A stretch of 64,000 nucleotides of DNA, from positions 1-64,000 of the forward strand of contig NZ_VTSX01000024.1 in the NCBI RefSeq assembly GCF_008329705.1. Direction: 5' to 3'. Origin of the DNA: Chryseobacterium sp. SN22 (GTDB lineage Bacteria > Bacteroidota > Bacteroidia > Flavobacteriales > Weeksellaceae). A program made the translations under genes and the position numbers. Below the pieces are notes generated by a model that saw nothing but the letters and a program-made list of their open reading frames with translations, was not told where the DNA came from and ran no database searches. This document shows positions 63,688-64,000 of this stretch, one piece after another. Position 1 is the first letter of the stretch. Each line of letters starts with the position of its first letter.

Positions 63688-64000
63688 ATAGCTGGGCGGT
63701 TGAAGCCAGCGGCAATAGGCGGTACCTTCCTATTGTATCCTCTCCTGATACTCTTTATGGTAAAGCAAGCTTAGAAAGTCTGTAGAAATGCGGACGGCAT
63801 GAAATAAAACGGCATGGAACTCTACAATATCCTAACTGAGGTACTGGTATACCTTACATACAGATAAGAGAGCCCACGCCTAGGTCGTGAGCTTTCTGCT
63901 TATCCTCTCGTATGTTAAAAATTACCAGTTTTCAGTTAGAGATTCTAAGCAATAGCTTCTAATATTCGTTGAAGTATCGCAAAGTTACATTTCTGTAACT
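63688..64000. ncRNA. Highly structured segment, putative noncoding RNA (retron-like layout)
   Basis: In order: hairpins GCTGG/CCAGC (63691-63710), CAATAGG/CCTATTG (63713-63735) and GTATC/GATAC (63735-63751). Then AAGC-AA-GCTTAGAA (63763-63776) pairs at distance with TTCTAAGC-AATA-GCTT (63943-63958). Inside that clamp lie TGTAGA/TCTACA (63781-63826) and a long stem CTAACTG..TACTGGTA / TACCAGT..CAGTTAG (63832-63939). This stem encloses ACATAC/GTATGT and GATAAG/CTTATC around a GC-rich tip. AGTTACA/TGTAACT (63983-64000) ends the window. No open frame fits. The outer clamp followed by short and long stems resembles a retron msr-msd, but no reverse transcriptase is visible. Confidence 0.5.

Overview
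The window looks like a chromosome segment of a flavobacterium of the Chryseobacterium type (Bacteroidota, Weeksellaceae). The grounds are SusC/SusD pairs with LES-type lipoproteins, a type IX secretion C-terminal domain, Bacteroidota promoter boxes (TAnnTTTG), LytTR and AraC-TPR regulators, and intergenic repeats of a kind common in that group. I saw no tRNA, rRNA, CRISPR array or insertion sequence. The genus is an inference.

Left part (1-8.99 kb): stress and signalling genes. A VOC dioxygenase start runs off the left edge, opposite dps. Then come a LytTR response regulator, a hybrid histidine kinase with REC and HPt domains, an Old Yellow Enzyme, a membrane-anchored ABM-domain protein, a decayed bicupin (oxalate decarboxylase-like) pseudogene, a peroxiredoxin/DsbA-fold pair and a chloroperoxidase-like hydrolase. 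dps and the bicupin remnant share an unusual upstream box.

Centre (9.1-49.1 kb): a large pectin / rhamnogalacturonan-I utilisation region. Plus strand: esterase, GH28, a 1187-residue six-hairpin protein, a GH65-like protein, a GntR regulator and a small secreted NTF2-like protein. Minus strand, read right to left: PL1-like pectate lyase with a T9SS tail, GH28-GH2-CE12, GH106 rhamnosidase, a DUF4350-like protein, PL11-GH105, RhaT, SusC-SusD, RhaEW-RhaI and RhaB-LldD. Together they can cleave and deacetylate RG-I, trim it to rhamnose and unsaturated galacturonosyl products, import L-rhamnose by proton symport, and convert it through rhamnulose and rhamnulose-1-P to DHAP and L-lactaldehyde, then L-lactate and pyruvate. 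Two recurrent DNA motifs tie the parts together: a palindrome around TGCAATCGATTGCA near rhaT, rhaB, the PL11 operon and the GntR-linked gene, and CAGGAT boxes repeated every 10 bp in front of the SusCD, RhaEW, PL1 and GH28 operons.

Right part (49.6-61 kb): an AraC-family TPR regulator, a small lipoprotein, a MauE-type membrane protein fused to a predicted beta-propeller, a four-cysteine DUF6520-like peptide and, convergent to these, a SusC-SusD-S9 peptidase operon. This suggests an envelope system built around a small exported peptide or peptide uptake.

Far right (61.0-64 kb): a 1.7-kb array of six hairpin repeat modules with compensatory changes in the stem, one unrecognised protein gene, and a highly structured segment at 63.69-64.00 kb whose nested inverted repeats resemble a retron-like msr-msd or another structured RNA.
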